Below, in pieces: positions 1 to 7,526 of a DNA stretch of 37,710 nucleotides (the first letter of the stretch is position 1; each line of letters starts with the position of its first letter). Under the pieces are notes generated by a model. That model made no database searches, was not told the DNA's origin, and saw only the letters and a program-made list of their open reading frames with translations. The stretch lies in NCBI GenBank assembly GCA_039801365.1, contig JBDRUN010000001.1:1-37710 (forward strand), written 5' to 3'. The position numbers and the translations under genes were made by a program. This stretch comes from a candidate division WOR-3 bacterium (GTDB lineage Bacteria > Hydrothermota > Tepidihabitantia > Tepidihabitantales > Tepidihabitantaceae).

Positions 1-10
1 GCCTCCTGTT

Positions 11-79
11 TCGAGTACTTTTCTTACGTGAGGCAACGGGGTAGCTTCGAGTACATTTTTGGTGAGGCAACGCGAGTAC
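11..79 (+). repeat. Tandem upstream boxes TCGAGTAC / GTGAGGCAACG
   Basis: TCGAGTAC occurs at 11-18 and 48-55, with a partial copy (CGAGTAC) at 73-79. GTGAGGCAACG occurs at 28-38 and 62-72. The block ends right at the -35 box (80-85) of the LVIVD gene promoter. The 14-mer GGTGAGGCAACGCG (61-74) recurs before the lipoprotein promoter near 33666-33679 at the same 5-nt distance from TTGAC. This looks like a regulator-binding site or upstream promoter element; the function is inferred. Confidence 0.55.
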
Positions 80-107
80 TTGACGCCGACCAGGCGAGGA
101 TTAGAAT
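80..107 (+). promoter_or_regulatory. Promoter of the LVIVD-repeat gene
   Basis: TTGACG (80-85), 16-bp spacer, TAGAAT (102-107). The expected transcription start is near 114, giving a leader of about 50 nt with a GGAGG ribosome site at 157-161. Confidence 0.7.
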
Positions 108-165
108 CTGCTCAGCGATCGGCTCTCTGCACCGGCCAGAAGGTGATATACTGATTGGAGGCATC

Positions 166-2256
166 ATGCCAAGACTCTGTGTGCTCGCGCTGGCAATCGT
201 CTGTGCTGCGTCGGCCCAGTCTTTCGACGACTCGCTCAATTGTCGATTCATGGGCAGTTGGGCTTTTGGCCCAAGCCTGATCGTGGCCCTTGACCAGTCA
301 CGGAACCTTGCATTCTGTGGCGCTGGTGGCGGGATATATGTATTCAACATCGCCAACCCGTCTCAGCCGGACAGTATCGCGGTGATATTCACACGCGGGG
401 TGGCCCGCGGACTGGCCTACAGCACCAACCGACTGTACGTTGCGGCCGGTCAGGCCGGACTTGAGATTTGGGACGTGACTGCACCGGCAAACGCCACGTT
501 GCTTTCTCGGCTGGACACCCCGGGCGCAGCATTCGGCGTCGCGCTCAACGACGGCTATGCTTACGTCGCCGACTACCACGCCGGCCTGCGCGTGATTGAT
601 GTCTCAAACCCGCAGAATCCGGTCGAAGTCGGATACTGCGAGACCCCGGGCACGGCCAGGAGCGTAGCTGTTCCCGGTGACTTCGCCTACGTTGCGGACG
701 GCTACACCGGCCTGCGCATTATCGCGGTGGCCAATCCACAGAATCCGTACGAAATTGGTTCTTACGACACCCCGGGCTATGCCTCTGGTGTTGCGGTCTC
801 GGGCAGCTTTGCTCATGTCGCAGATGGCGCTTCTGGCCTGCGTATCATCAACGTCTCAAACCCTCAGAATCCATACGAGGTTGGGTCATGTGCCATCCCG
901 GACTTGGCCAATGGCGTTGCCGCAAACGGCACCTATGCCTATGTTGCGGCCCACACAGCGGGCCTGCGCATCATCAACGTTTCCAACCCCCAAAGCCCGA
1001 CTGAAGTCGGCTTCCTCGACTCTGGCGGTTTTGCCCGTGGCGTTGTCTTTTCCGGCAACTATGCATATCTCGCGGACGGTTTCGAGGGACTGCGGGTAAT
1101 CAGCATCGCCAACCCGCAGAATCCGACCGAAGTTGGTCACTTCGACGCGCCCGGATACGCCCACGATATCGCAGTCGCAGGACGCTATGCATATGTCGCA
1201 GACGGTGGGGCCGGAGTGCGAGTCATTGACATCGCTAACCCGCAAGACCCGAAGGAAACTGGCTATTGTGCAGCCGGATACGCCTGCAACATTGCTGTCT
1301 CAGGCAGCTTTGCCTATGTCGCGGCCGGCTGGGCCGGACTCGTGGTTCTCAACGTTGCCAACCCGCAGAACCCGTTCGAGGCCGGACGCTGTACTGTGGC
1401 CGACGATGTTTTCGGTGTTGCGGTCTCGGGCAACTACGCCTATGTCGCGGCCAGCGATGTGGGGCTACGTGTCATAGATATCTCCAACCCGCAGAACCCG
1501 GTCGAGGTCGGCGGTTGCCTGACTCCGGGTTCGTCGTTCGATGTTGCGGTCTCGGGCAACTACGCCTACGTCGCAGACCGGGACGCGGGGTTGCGTATCA
1601 TTAGCATTGTCAACCCGCAGAACCCGGTCGAGGTCGGGTACTACAATACCTCTGGTATCTCCGGCGGGGTTGCGGTTTCCGGCAGCTATACTTACGTCGC
1701 AGACTACGATGCCGGGCTGCGCGTTATTGATGTCTCTAACCCGCAGAGCCCAACCGAGGTAGGATTCTACGACACACCCGGCTTTGCAACTGGGGTTTCG
1801 GTCTCTGGCAACTATGCCTACGTCGCGGACCGAGACTCAGGCCTGGTTGTGGTCAACATTTCAAATCCGCAAAACCCGTCGCTTGCCGGGTACTACCGCA
1901 CCTCTGGTTGGTCTAACGGCATTACTGCCGCTGGAACCGTGGCCTATGTTGCGGACCGCGAAGGTGGAATGCAGATAATTGAATTCCTCGGCACCGGTTT
2001 GGAGAATGGCCCAGCCCGTGACGTCTCAGACTGTGCGCTAAAGGTTTTTCCGAATCCGGTTCGCAGCTTGGCACTCGTGCGCTGTCCTGACGGAGTGCCC
2101 GAAATCATGGTCTACGACGCCTCGGGCCGGCTGGTCCTGACCGCTACGCCCCATGGCGGCAGCGCTGTACTTTCTGGCCTTGGCTCCGGCGTGTACCTGC
2201 TGAGAACAGAAACTGCAGGCCACAGCCTGAGTGGCCGACTGGTAGTTCAGCAGTAA
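166..2256 (+). CDS. Secreted LVIVD-repeat beta-propeller protein with sorting domain
   Basis: A 696-residue exported protein. The start at 166 is chosen because GGAGG lies 4 nt upstream and because it begins a clean signal peptide (MPRLCVLALAIVCAASAQS). From about residue 30 to 610 there are 14 tandem units of 42 residues with the pattern VAVSGxYAYVAD..GLRVIDVSNPQNPxEVG, which is the LVIVD repeat (PF08309); such repeats are predicted to form beta-propellers. The last ~75 residues (VFPNPV...YDASGRLV...LGSGVYLLR) match the Por/T9SS type A sorting module found on secreted proteins of Bacteroidota and several candidate phyla. Probable role: cell-surface or extracellular binding protein; the ligand is unknown. 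The gene has its own promoter and terminator, so it is probably monocistronic. Confidence 0.9.
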   Translation: MPRLCVLALAIVCAASAQSFDDSLNCRFMGSWAFGPSLIVALDQSRNLAFCGAGGGIYVFNIANPSQPDSIAVIFTRGVARGLAYSTNRLYVAAGQAGLEIWDVTAPANATLLSRLDTPGAAFGVALNDGYAYVADYHAGLRVIDVSNPQNPVEVGYCETPGTARSVAVPGDFAYVADGYTGLRIIAVANPQNPYEIGSYDTPGYASGVAVSGSFAHVADGASGLRIINVSNPQNPYEVGSCAIPDLANGVAANGTYAYVAAHTAGLRIINVSNPQSPTEVGFLDSGGFARGVVFSGNYAYLADGFEGLRVISIANPQNPTEVGHFDAPGYAHDIAVAGRYAYVADGGAGVRVIDIANPQDPKETGYCAAGYACNIAVSGSFAYVAAGWAGLVVLNVANPQNPFEAGRCTVADDVFGVAVSGNYAYVAASDVGLRVIDISNPQNPVEVGGCLTPGSSFDVAVSGNYAYVADRDAGLRIISIVNPQNPVEVGYYNTSGISGGVAVSGSYTYVADYDAGLRVIDVSNPQSPTEVGFYDTPGFATGVSVSGNYAYVADRDSGLVVVNISNPQNPSLAGYYRTSGWSNGITAAGTVAYVADREGGMQIIEFLGTGLENGPARDVSDCALKVFPNPVRSLALVRCPDGVPEIMVYDASGRLVLTATPHGGSAVLSGLGSGVYLLRTETAGHSLSGRLVVQQ

Positions 2257-2275
2257 CAAACCGGGTACGAATCGT

Positions 2276-2304
2276 AAACCGGCGGGCAACGGACCCGCCG
2301 GTTT
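2276..2304 (+). terminator. Terminator of the LVIVD gene
   Basis: A perfect 11-bp stem AAACCGGCGGG / CCCGCCGGTTT with a 7-nt loop, 20 nt after the stop codon. The T-run is short (TTT). Confidence 0.75.
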
Positions 2305-2359
2305 CATGTTGGTACGAGCTCTGTGCAATGGTAACAACCCATGGCTAACCTTATGGTGA

Positions 2360-2548
2360 GGGAGGAGAGCCACCTATGTCCTTTCGAGTCTCGAACACCA
2401 GCGTGTAGATTTAGCGCTGATAGCTCGGGAACCTGATGTGAGCATCAGCAGGGTTTGTCGGCAGTTCCACATCAGCAGTAGAACCGGCAATAAGTGACTC
2501 AGACGGTACGAGTCCGAGGATTGGCCGGGTTCTGCAGACCGCAGCCGG
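2360..2548 (+). pseudogene. Relic of an IS481-type transposase (N-terminal HTH)
   Basis: Reading codons from 2360 gives an HTH segment with VSISRVCRQFHISSRTGNK, then TGA at 2495-2497, then LRRYESEDWPGSADRSR in the same frame. In IS481-family transposases this region reads roughly CRRFGISRKTGYKWLRRYEAEG...DRSRRP, so the TGA sits where Trp (TGG) is expected. Similarity fades after 2548 and no DDE catalytic part follows. This is a dead fragment: one nonsense change and loss of the remaining ~80 % of the gene. Recognition is from memory of the family pattern, not a search. Confidence 0.55.
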
Positions 2549-2721
2549 CTTGGGCTCTGCCGTCAGGCTTCGCCTTGGGTAAACGCTGAGTTCACGTTTC
2601 GCCCCTGTTCTCAAAGTACAGGCAAATCGTCGGCAGTTGAGTAAGGTAGCAAAAGCGGCGCATCGTTCCGGCCGGCTGGATTCGGCGAGGGCGGCGGCAT
2701 GTCTTGCTGCTGTTTCCGGAT

Positions 2722-2749
2722 TTGACAAACAGCACCGGTTTGCAAGACT
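2722..2749 (+). promoter_or_regulatory. Possible promoter before the flavin reductase gene
   Basis: TTGACA (2722-2727), 16-bp spacer, AAGACT (2744-2749). The -35 is perfect; the -10 departs by one base from the TAGACT used by yitT in this window. It would start transcription at about 2756. Confidence 0.4.
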
Positions 2750-2756
2750 TTGCCCC

Positions 2757-2903
2757 ATGGCACGTCTTCCCAAGAACGCGATAACCGCCTTCTTGGCCGC
2801 TGGATTCGCGACTGCACTTTCTATCACCACGAGTTCGTTATTAGCCCGACGGAGGACCAGTAACTGTCAGTACAAACTGATGGAGGATAGATGCCAAGCT
2901 TGA
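2757..2903 (+). CDS. Possible 48-aa leaderless membrane peptide
   Basis: ATG at 2757 lies 7 nt after the putative -10 box, the spacing of leaderless genes elsewhere in this window. The peptide starts MARLPKNAITAFLAAGF, has one hydrophobic stretch of about 22 residues, then a basic ARRR and a polar tail. Its end overlaps the start of the flavin reductase gene by 13 nt, which could couple their translation. No family is recognised and the open frame could be chance. Confidence 0.25.
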   Translation: MARLPKNAITAFLAAGFATALSITTSSLLARRRTSNCQYKLMEDRCQA

Positions 2904-3400
2904 AACCAATATCGCCGCGCACGCTGTCGTGCGAAATTTTCAGACTAATTGACCAGGAGTGGATGCTTGTTACCGCGGGTACCATGAAACGGTGGAACAC
3001 AATGACCGCAAGCTGGGGCGGGTTAGGCACGCTCTGGAATCGGCCGGTCGCCTTCTGCTTTGTCCGGCCCACGCGGTACACCTACGGCTTCATGGAAAAA
3101 TCCCGGCGGTTTACGCTGTCGTTCTTTTCCCGAGGATACCGCAAACAGCTGCTTTTCTGCGGCACCAAGTCGGGCCGGGACGTGGACAAGGCCAAGGCAA
3201 CCGGGCTTACCCCAGTGGCTGGCGCTCAGGGCACGGTTTATTTCAAGCAGGCACGGATGGTGTTTGAGTGCCGCAAGCTGTATTTCCAGGACATTCAGCC
3301 CGACAACGTGCTCGACCGTTCGATTCACAAACTATACCCGAAGAAGGACTATCACCGGATGTACATCGGTGAGGTGACAAGATTGCTGGTGCGGCGATAA
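2891..3400 (+). CDS. Flavin reductase-like (DIM6/NTAB) protein
   Basis: A 169-residue flavin reductase-like domain protein, the FMN-binding split-barrel family that includes flavoredoxin. The start at 2891 has GGAGG 4 nt upstream. The N-terminal part carries the family hallmark (MLVTAGTMKRWNTMTASWGGLGTLWNRP), followed by the RPTRYTYGFMEKSRRFTLSFF segment that lines the FMN pocket in relatives. The single domain covers the whole protein, slightly shorter than the usual 180-200 residues. Expected role: NAD(P)H- or electron-carrier-dependent flavin reduction in the cytoplasm; the partner is unknown. It is followed 20 nt later by a methyltransferase gene on the same strand. Confidence 0.8.
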   Translation: MPSLKPISPRTLSCEIFRLIDQEWMLVTAGTMKRWNTMTASWGGLGTLWNRPVAFCFVRPTRYTYGFMEKSRRFTLSFFSRGYRKQLLFCGTKSGRDVDKAKATGLTPVAGAQGTVYFKQARMVFECRKLYFQDIQPDNVLDRSIHKLYPKKDYHRMYIGEVTRLLVRR

Positions 3401-3420
3401 GCGGCAACCTAGAGCGGATA

Positions 3421-4140
3421 TTGCGGCGACAGCTCGGTCGCACCAGTGGCGGCCGGGTACTGGACGTTGCAACCGGACACGGCGATTTTGCACTTCTGCT
3501 TGTCCGTTCACTGGCCGACTACGACGAAGTCATCGGTATTGACACAGACCAGACCTCGCTTGCAACCGCACGCCGGGCCGCGGCTCGGCAGGGACTCACA
3601 CAAGTACGGTTCCGGAAGATGGACGCGGCCAGCCTGCTGTTTCCTGACGCGAGTTTCGACACGGTCGCGGTCTCAAACTCGCTCCACCACCTGCGTGACC
3701 CACGGCAGGTTCTTGCTGAAATGATGCGGGTTCTCAAGCCGGCCGGGCTGTTCATCGTCCGGGAGATGTACCGCGACCGGTTGACGGCGGCGCAGAAGAG
3801 CCACTTGTTGTTTCATCACCTGCGTTCGGACATTGATACCGCGAACGGCGTGTTCCATCGTCACACCTATCAGCGGCGGGTTCTTGAGAGAATGTACCGG
3901 AGTCTTGGACTTACCGGGTTTCGCCTATTTGACCTGGGCGCGGGCGACGACGACCCTCGCACGACCGAAGCTCCCCGGCATCTCATCCGAATGCTCGATA
4001 TCTGGCGCAGGCGACCTGTGGACCTACCAGGCATCCGGCTGAGAATCGAAGCAGTTGAGAAGCACATCCGGCAGCACGGATTCCTGCCGGCAAGTTCGCT
4101 TGTCGGTATTGGCCGCAAGCCTCGGACCGGAAAACGCTAG
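3421..4140 (+). CDS. Class I SAM-dependent methyltransferase
   Basis: A 239-residue Rossmann-fold methyltransferase. Motif I is VLDVATGHGDFALLL near residue 14, the acidic ribose-binding position is VIGIDTD, and motif IV/post-I is FPDASFDTVAVSNSLHHL, as in Methyltransf_11/UbiE-like enzymes. The substrate cannot be told. The annotated start is a TTG at 3421 with only a weak AGAGCGGA ahead. The open frame runs back to 3373 without any ATG, GTG or TTG that looks better, so the true N-terminus may be a few residues longer through a rare start. The gene lies 20 nt behind the flavin reductase gene and is probably co-transcribed with it. Confidence 0.8.
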   Translation: MRRQLGRTSGGRVLDVATGHGDFALLLVRSLADYDEVIGIDTDQTSLATARRAAARQGLTQVRFRKMDAASLLFPDASFDTVAVSNSLHHLRDPRQVLAEMMRVLKPAGLFIVREMYRDRLTAAQKSHLLFHHLRSDIDTANGVFHRHTYQRRVLERMYRSLGLTGFRLFDLGAGDDDPRTTEAPRHLIRMLDIWRRRPVDLPGIRLRIEAVEKHIRQHGFLPASSLVGIGRKPRTGKR

Positions 4141-4149
4141 GCCGCCGGC

Positions 4150-4177
4150 TTGACACCGATTCACGCAGCCCTAGCCT
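4150..4177 (+). promoter_or_regulatory. Promoter of the CDF transporter (leaderless type)
   Basis: TTGACA (4150-4155), 16-bp spacer, TAGCCT (4172-4177). The predicted transcription start (about 4183-4185) falls on the ATGATG at 4182-4187, and there is no Shine-Dalgarno, so the mRNA is likely leaderless. Confidence 0.5.
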
Positions 4178-4184
4178 TGTGATG

Positions 4185-5081
4185 ATGAACCGGGCTGCAA
4201 CAGAAAGTTCTGTCCGCGTGAACGAAGAGCGTAGCATCACGCTCGTCGGGTTGGTTACAAACGTCCTCCTTACCGGACTCAAGATAGCTGTCGGTGCCCT
4301 GACCGGTTCAGCAGCAATTATCGCCGACGGCCTGCATTCCGGCTCAGACCTTGCCTCAGACGTCGCGGTGCTCTGGTCAATCCGTCTTGCCCGCCGGCCG
4401 GCCGACTCCGACCACCACTTCGGCCATGCCCGCTACGACAACATCTTTGCGGTCGTCATCGGCGTGATGCTTATCATCGCCGCGCTCTGGGTCGGCATTG
4501 ACTCAATCAAGACCATTGGCGAGCGCCATGCCGCGCTGACAAGCTGGTGGCCATTCTGGACTGCGATTGCCTCCATCGTACTCAAAGAAGGTCTGTACTG
4601 GTGGACGCGGATTATCGGCCGCCGCTATCGCAATCCGGCAATAATCGCCAATGCCTGGCACCACCGGTCCGACGCCTTCTCCTCGGCCGCGGTCGCGGTC
4701 GGCATCGCCGGTACGCTCATCGGCGGCCCGCGCTGGGCCTTCCTTGACCACCTGACCGCGGTTGTTCTCGCCGCGTTTCTCATCTACATCGGCGTGCGCA
4801 TTGTCCGCGAAGCGGTCCACGAGCTTTCCGACCGTGCTCCGGACGAACAGACCGCGGCCGGCATCAGGAAAATCATCAGCACAATTCCCGGCGTCGTGAA
4901 CTTCCACGCCTTCCGCGCGCGCCGGTCCGGTGGTATCATCGAGATTGACGTCCACATCCATGTTGCGGCCGACATCACGGTCAAAGACGGGCACGACATC
5001 GCCACAACGGTTGAAAAGCGGGTATGCGCTGAGTTCCCAGACGTTTCGAACGTTGTTGTCCATATTGAGCCCGAAGCCTAG
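4185..5081 (+). CDS. Cation diffusion facilitator (CDF) family transporter
   Basis: About 298 residues. This is an inner-membrane metal/proton antiporter of the CDF family, usually exporting Zn(II), Co(II), Fe(II) or Mn(II). Membrane segments include SITLVGLVTNVLLTGLKIAVGAL, IFAVVIGVMLIIAALWVGI and HLTAVVLAAFLIYIGVRI. Metal-site signatures are ADGLHSGSDLASD in TM2 and HHRSDA in TM5. The cytoplasmic C-terminal domain (IISTIPGVVNFHAFRARRSG...IDVHIHV) is the ferredoxin-like dimerisation domain (ZT_dimer). The GTG at 4179 also opens the frame but lies too close to the -10 box to be on the mRNA; ATG 4182 and 4185 are both possible starts. The metal cannot be assigned from sequence. Confidence 0.88.
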   Translation: MNRAATESSVRVNEERSITLVGLVTNVLLTGLKIAVGALTGSAAIIADGLHSGSDLASDVAVLWSIRLARRPADSDHHFGHARYDNIFAVVIGVMLIIAALWVGIDSIKTIGERHAALTSWWPFWTAIASIVLKEGLYWWTRIIGRRYRNPAIIANAWHHRSDAFSSAAVAVGIAGTLIGGPRWAFLDHLTAVVLAAFLIYIGVRIVREAVHELSDRAPDEQTAAGIRKIISTIPGVVNFHAFRARRSGGIIEIDVHIHVAADITVKDGHDIATTVEKRVCAEFPDVSNVVVHIEPEA

Positions 5082-5096
5082 CAGAATAGAATCGCA

Positions 5097-5125
5097 TTGA
5101 CCCGGCGCCCATGCCGGGCTAGAAT
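5097..5125 (+). promoter_or_regulatory. Promoter of the Omp28-like gene with dyad in the spacer
   Basis: TTGACC (5097-5102), 17-bp spacer, TAGAAT (5120-5125). The inverted repeat CCCGGC-N6-GCCGGG (5101-5118) fills the spacer almost completely. It may be a repressor site, or a terminator for the CDF gene, whose stop is 20 nt upstream. Confidence 0.65.
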
Positions 5126-5160
5126 CCTATACCTGAAAGACACTCAAGAAAGGAGTCTTG

Positions 5161-6177
5161 ATGCTGCGCAAGCTTGTTGTACTGACCGCACTCCTCGCTC
5201 TCACCGGGCTCGGGTTTGAACGGATCGTTGTCTGCGAAGAAGCCTACCAAGAAGATTGAGCCTCCTGCGCACCTGCCAGCCGTGCGCTGGACCAGATAGT
5301 CCTGAGCAATCCGGGCCGAGTTGCGGCCGTTGCATGGCATGTGGACGCACAGTTTCCCCTGCATTCGCCTGAAGGTCGACTCAAGTTCCGCGCCTACCCG
5401 CCGCCATACCAGGGTGGCTATTACACACCCTGGCTCTGGGTTGACGGCCGTCAACGCGGCTCCACCTACAGCAACTGGGCGACCTATGTCAGCCAGCGAT
5501 TGCCAGTCCCCGCGGACGTGCAAATCAATATTTCTGGCACCTACAACCCCGCAAACCGGCAAGGCGAAGCAGTAATCGAGATGGTCTCAAGCTCGAGCTC
5601 GCCGATTAGCGCCTCAGCCTTTGTTGTAGTCACCGAAGACAGCATCTACTATGCCGGCCCGAATGGTGACCCATGGCACAACCACGTGTGCCGGGACTAC
5701 GTTCCAGACCATAACGGCACTCCGGTCTCGATTCCGGCTGGTGGCGTGGATACGCTAGTCATGCCGTTCGCGCTTGACCCGTCTTGGAATGAGAACCGCT
5801 GCAACGTCGTCGTATATCTACAGGGCCCGGTACAGACCGACTCCACCCGGCCGACCTACAACGGTGCTACTGTCGAAGTAATGTCGCTTGTTGGCTTGGC
5901 TGAACCCCGAGTTCCCGCCTACCAGCGGGTAGTGCTTTCCTGCCAGCCGAATCCCTGTCGCGGTCGCGCAGTCTTCAATGTCGCTTCGCCAGCCGGTACC
6001 CGTTACCGGCTCTCGGTCTTTGCGGCTGACGGCAGTCTCGCCTGGGAACGCAGTGGCATCTCCTCGGCCGAGACTGACCTTGTGTGGGACACCGGCCGGA
6101 TGCCCAAAGGCGTGTACTCATGCCGACTGACAACTGCGGCCGGAACCGCAACCGCCAAACTTGTCCTGGTCGAGTAA
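5161..6177 (+). CDS. Omp28/thioredoxin-like secreted protein with in-frame TGA (candidate Sec)
   Basis: ATG 5161 has AGGAG 6 nt upstream and starts a signal peptide (MLRKLVVLTALLALTGLG). The frame reads RIVVCEEAYQED, TGA (5257-5259), then ASCAPASRALDQIV and continues open for 305 more codons to 6177. In Omp28-related proteins this place reads EEFTxTWCxxCPxxxAALD, so the TGA occupies the first Cys of the CxxC and the product would carry UxxC (Sec33, Cys36). The rest contains WHVDAQFPLHSPE, a WLWVDG strand, and a C-terminal sorting-type domain (CQPNPCRGRAVF...MPKGVYSCRL). Either it is a 338-residue selenoprotein or a gene broken by TGC/TGT to TGA. TGA is a normal stop in neighbouring genes, so general reassignment is excluded. 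If translation restarts, the first useful start is GTG 5341. Confidence 0.7.
5264..5291 (+). promoter_or_regulatory. Possible bacterial SECIS hairpin
   Basis: Two alternative hairpins follow the TGA. One is CCAGC-CGTGC-GCTGG (5276-5290), whose loop starts 22 nt after the TGA with G as its second base. The other is GCGCAC / GTGCGC (5267-5287) with a 9-nt loop, extendable past a T:T mismatch by TCC/GGA. The first fits the known bacterial SECIS spacing and loop-G rule. GC-rich DNA makes chance hairpins common. Confidence 0.35.
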
Positions 6178-6194
6178 CCGGCCAGTTACAACTG

Positions 6195-6228
6195 CAGGGG
6201 CGGCTCTCCGCCCCTGCCTTCTTTCTTA
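6195..6228 (+). terminator. Terminator of the Omp28-like gene
   Basis: A perfect 9-bp stem CAGGGGCGG / CCGCCCCTG with a CTCT loop, followed by CCTTCTTTCTT. Confidence 0.8.
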
Positions 6229-6249
6229 CTCGAACCCTTGAACCCTTTA

Positions 6250-7419
6250 CTAGTGGTGGAACAGGCGCAACCCGGTGAATACCATCACCATTCCGTACTC
6301 ATCGGCGGCGCGGATGATTCCTGCGTCCCGACTTGAACCGCCGGGCTGGACCACGTATCGCACTCCGGATTTCGCGGCTCGGTCAATGTTGTCCCGGAAT
6401 GGAATGAACCCGTCCGAGCTCAGACTTGCCCGGTCAAACCTTGCCAGCCACTGCCGCCTCTCCTCCGGGGTCAGCGGCTCAGGCACCTGATTGAACGCCA
6501 GCCTCCACGCGGCCCGCTCGGCCTCGGTCACGTCCTCCTCAAGGTACAGGTCAATCGCATTGGCGCGTTCGCTCCGTGCCAACCCCTTCTTGAAGTCAAG
6601 CCCCAAGACCTTTGGGTGCAGGCGTAGGAACCACTTGTCCGCTTTGGCACACGCAAGTCGGGTGCAATGAATTCTGGACTGCTGCCCTGCTCCCACGCCG
6701 ATAACCTGGCCGTCGTAGGCAACGCACACTGAGTTAGACTGGGTGTACTTGAGTACCAGGGTAGCAATCAGCATGTCCTGCCGGACACCATCCGGAATCG
6801 TCTTCTTCACCGTGACAACGTTGTGCAGCAACTCCGGGCTGATTACCGCATCGTTACGCTGCTGCTCAAGGAACAGACCGAACACCTGTCTTGTCTCGGT
6901 CGGTGGCGGTCGGTACTCAGGGTCAATCTCAAGGACCGGATACGTGCCGTCCTTCTTTGTCTGAAGCAACTTCAATGCCGGTTCATCGTAACCGGGTGCG
7001 ATGCAACCGTCTGAAACCTCGCGGCTGATGACCCGTGCCGTCGGCTCGTCCACCTTGTCGCTCAATGCCACCCAGTCGCCAAAAGACGCCATCCGGTCTG
7101 CGCCCCGGGCCCGGACATAGGCCGAAGCCAAAGGCGAGAGCTCCAGCTTGCCCGCGGCACAGGATGCGGCAAGCTCAGGCGATAGCTCACCTGCGACTGC
7201 GGCGCCGGCCGGGCTCACATGCTTGAATGAGGCCGCTGCCGGAAGACCGGTAAGCTCGCGCAGTTCGCGTACCAGTTGCCAGGAGTTCAGAGCGTCAAGC
7301 ATGTTCACGTATCCGGGCTGTCCGTTGAGCACACGCACGGGTAGTCTTCCATCAGGAACATACAACCGGGCAGATTGTTGATGAGGATTCAGACCATAGC
7401 GCAACCAAATCTCTTCCAT
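6250..7419 (-). CDS. purH: Stand-alone AICAR formyltransferase (PurH C-terminal domain only)
   Basis: A 389-residue phosphoribosylaminoimidazolecarboxamide formyltransferase, penultimate step of purine synthesis (AICAR + 10-formyl-THF to FAICAR). The signature LRYGLNPHQQSARLY opens the protein; ASFKHVSPAGAA (near residue 65) holds the Lys-His pair that is catalytic in AICARFT; SDGFIPFRDNIDRAAKSGVRYVVQPGGSSRD is the conserved C-terminal segment. Usual PurH is bifunctional (~520 residues) with an N-terminal MGS-fold IMP cyclohydrolase; that domain is absent here, and the ORF starts exactly at the AICARFT domain, so another gene must supply the cyclohydrolase. ATG 7419 lies 6 nt behind a -10 box and has no Shine-Dalgarno: leaderless. 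Confidence 0.9.
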   Translation of the reverse strand: MEEIWLRYGLNPHQQSARLYVPDGRLPVRVLNGQPGYVNMLDALNSWQLVRELRELTGLPAAASFKHVSPAGAAVAGELSPELAASCAAGKLELSPLASAYVRARGADRMASFGDWVALSDKVDEPTARVISREVSDGCIAPGYDEPALKLLQTKKDGTYPVLEIDPEYRPPPTETRQVFGLFLEQQRNDAVISPELLHNVVTVKKTIPDGVRQDMLIATLVLKYTQSNSVCVAYDGQVIGVGAGQQSRIHCTRLACAKADKWFLRLHPKVLGLDFKKGLARSERANAIDLYLEEDVTEAERAAWRLAFNQVPEPLTPEERRQWLARFDRASLSSDGFIPFRDNIDRAAKSGVRYVVQPGGSSRDAGIIRAADEYGMVMVFTGLRLFHH

Positions 7420-7425
7420 CGCTTC

Positions 7426-7453
7426 AAACTACCCGGCGCTACCATACTGTCAA
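7426..7453 (-). promoter_or_regulatory. Promoter of the AICAR transformylase gene (leaderless)
   Basis: On the minus strand: TTGACA (7453-7448), 16-bp spacer, TAGTTT (7431-7426). The expected transcription start coincides with the A of ATG 7419. Confidence 0.65.
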
Positions 7454-7476
7454 GTAATGCGCCAATTCTAACCGGC

Positions 7477-7506
7477 TTGACCCGGCACGGATAAGTCCGA
7501 TACTTA
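7477..7506 (+). promoter_or_regulatory. Promoter of the gingipain-family protease gene
   Basis: TTGACC (7477-7482), then 17-18 bp, ATACTT/TACTTA (7500-7506). AGGAGG at 7515-7520 provides the ribosome site for ATG 7527. Confidence 0.55.
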
Positions 7507-7526
7507 GCCTGCCCAGGAGGCAATGA

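Noticed and set aside
2411..2830. 139-codon minus-strand ORF opposite the transposase relic
   Set aside because: Antisense to a relic that shows family similarity on the plus strand; no ribosome site or domain.
5161..6177. Genome-wide reassignment of TGA to explain the in-frame TGA
   Set aside because: TGA ends several good genes here (murI, amidase, DUF3800, HD-domain gene).
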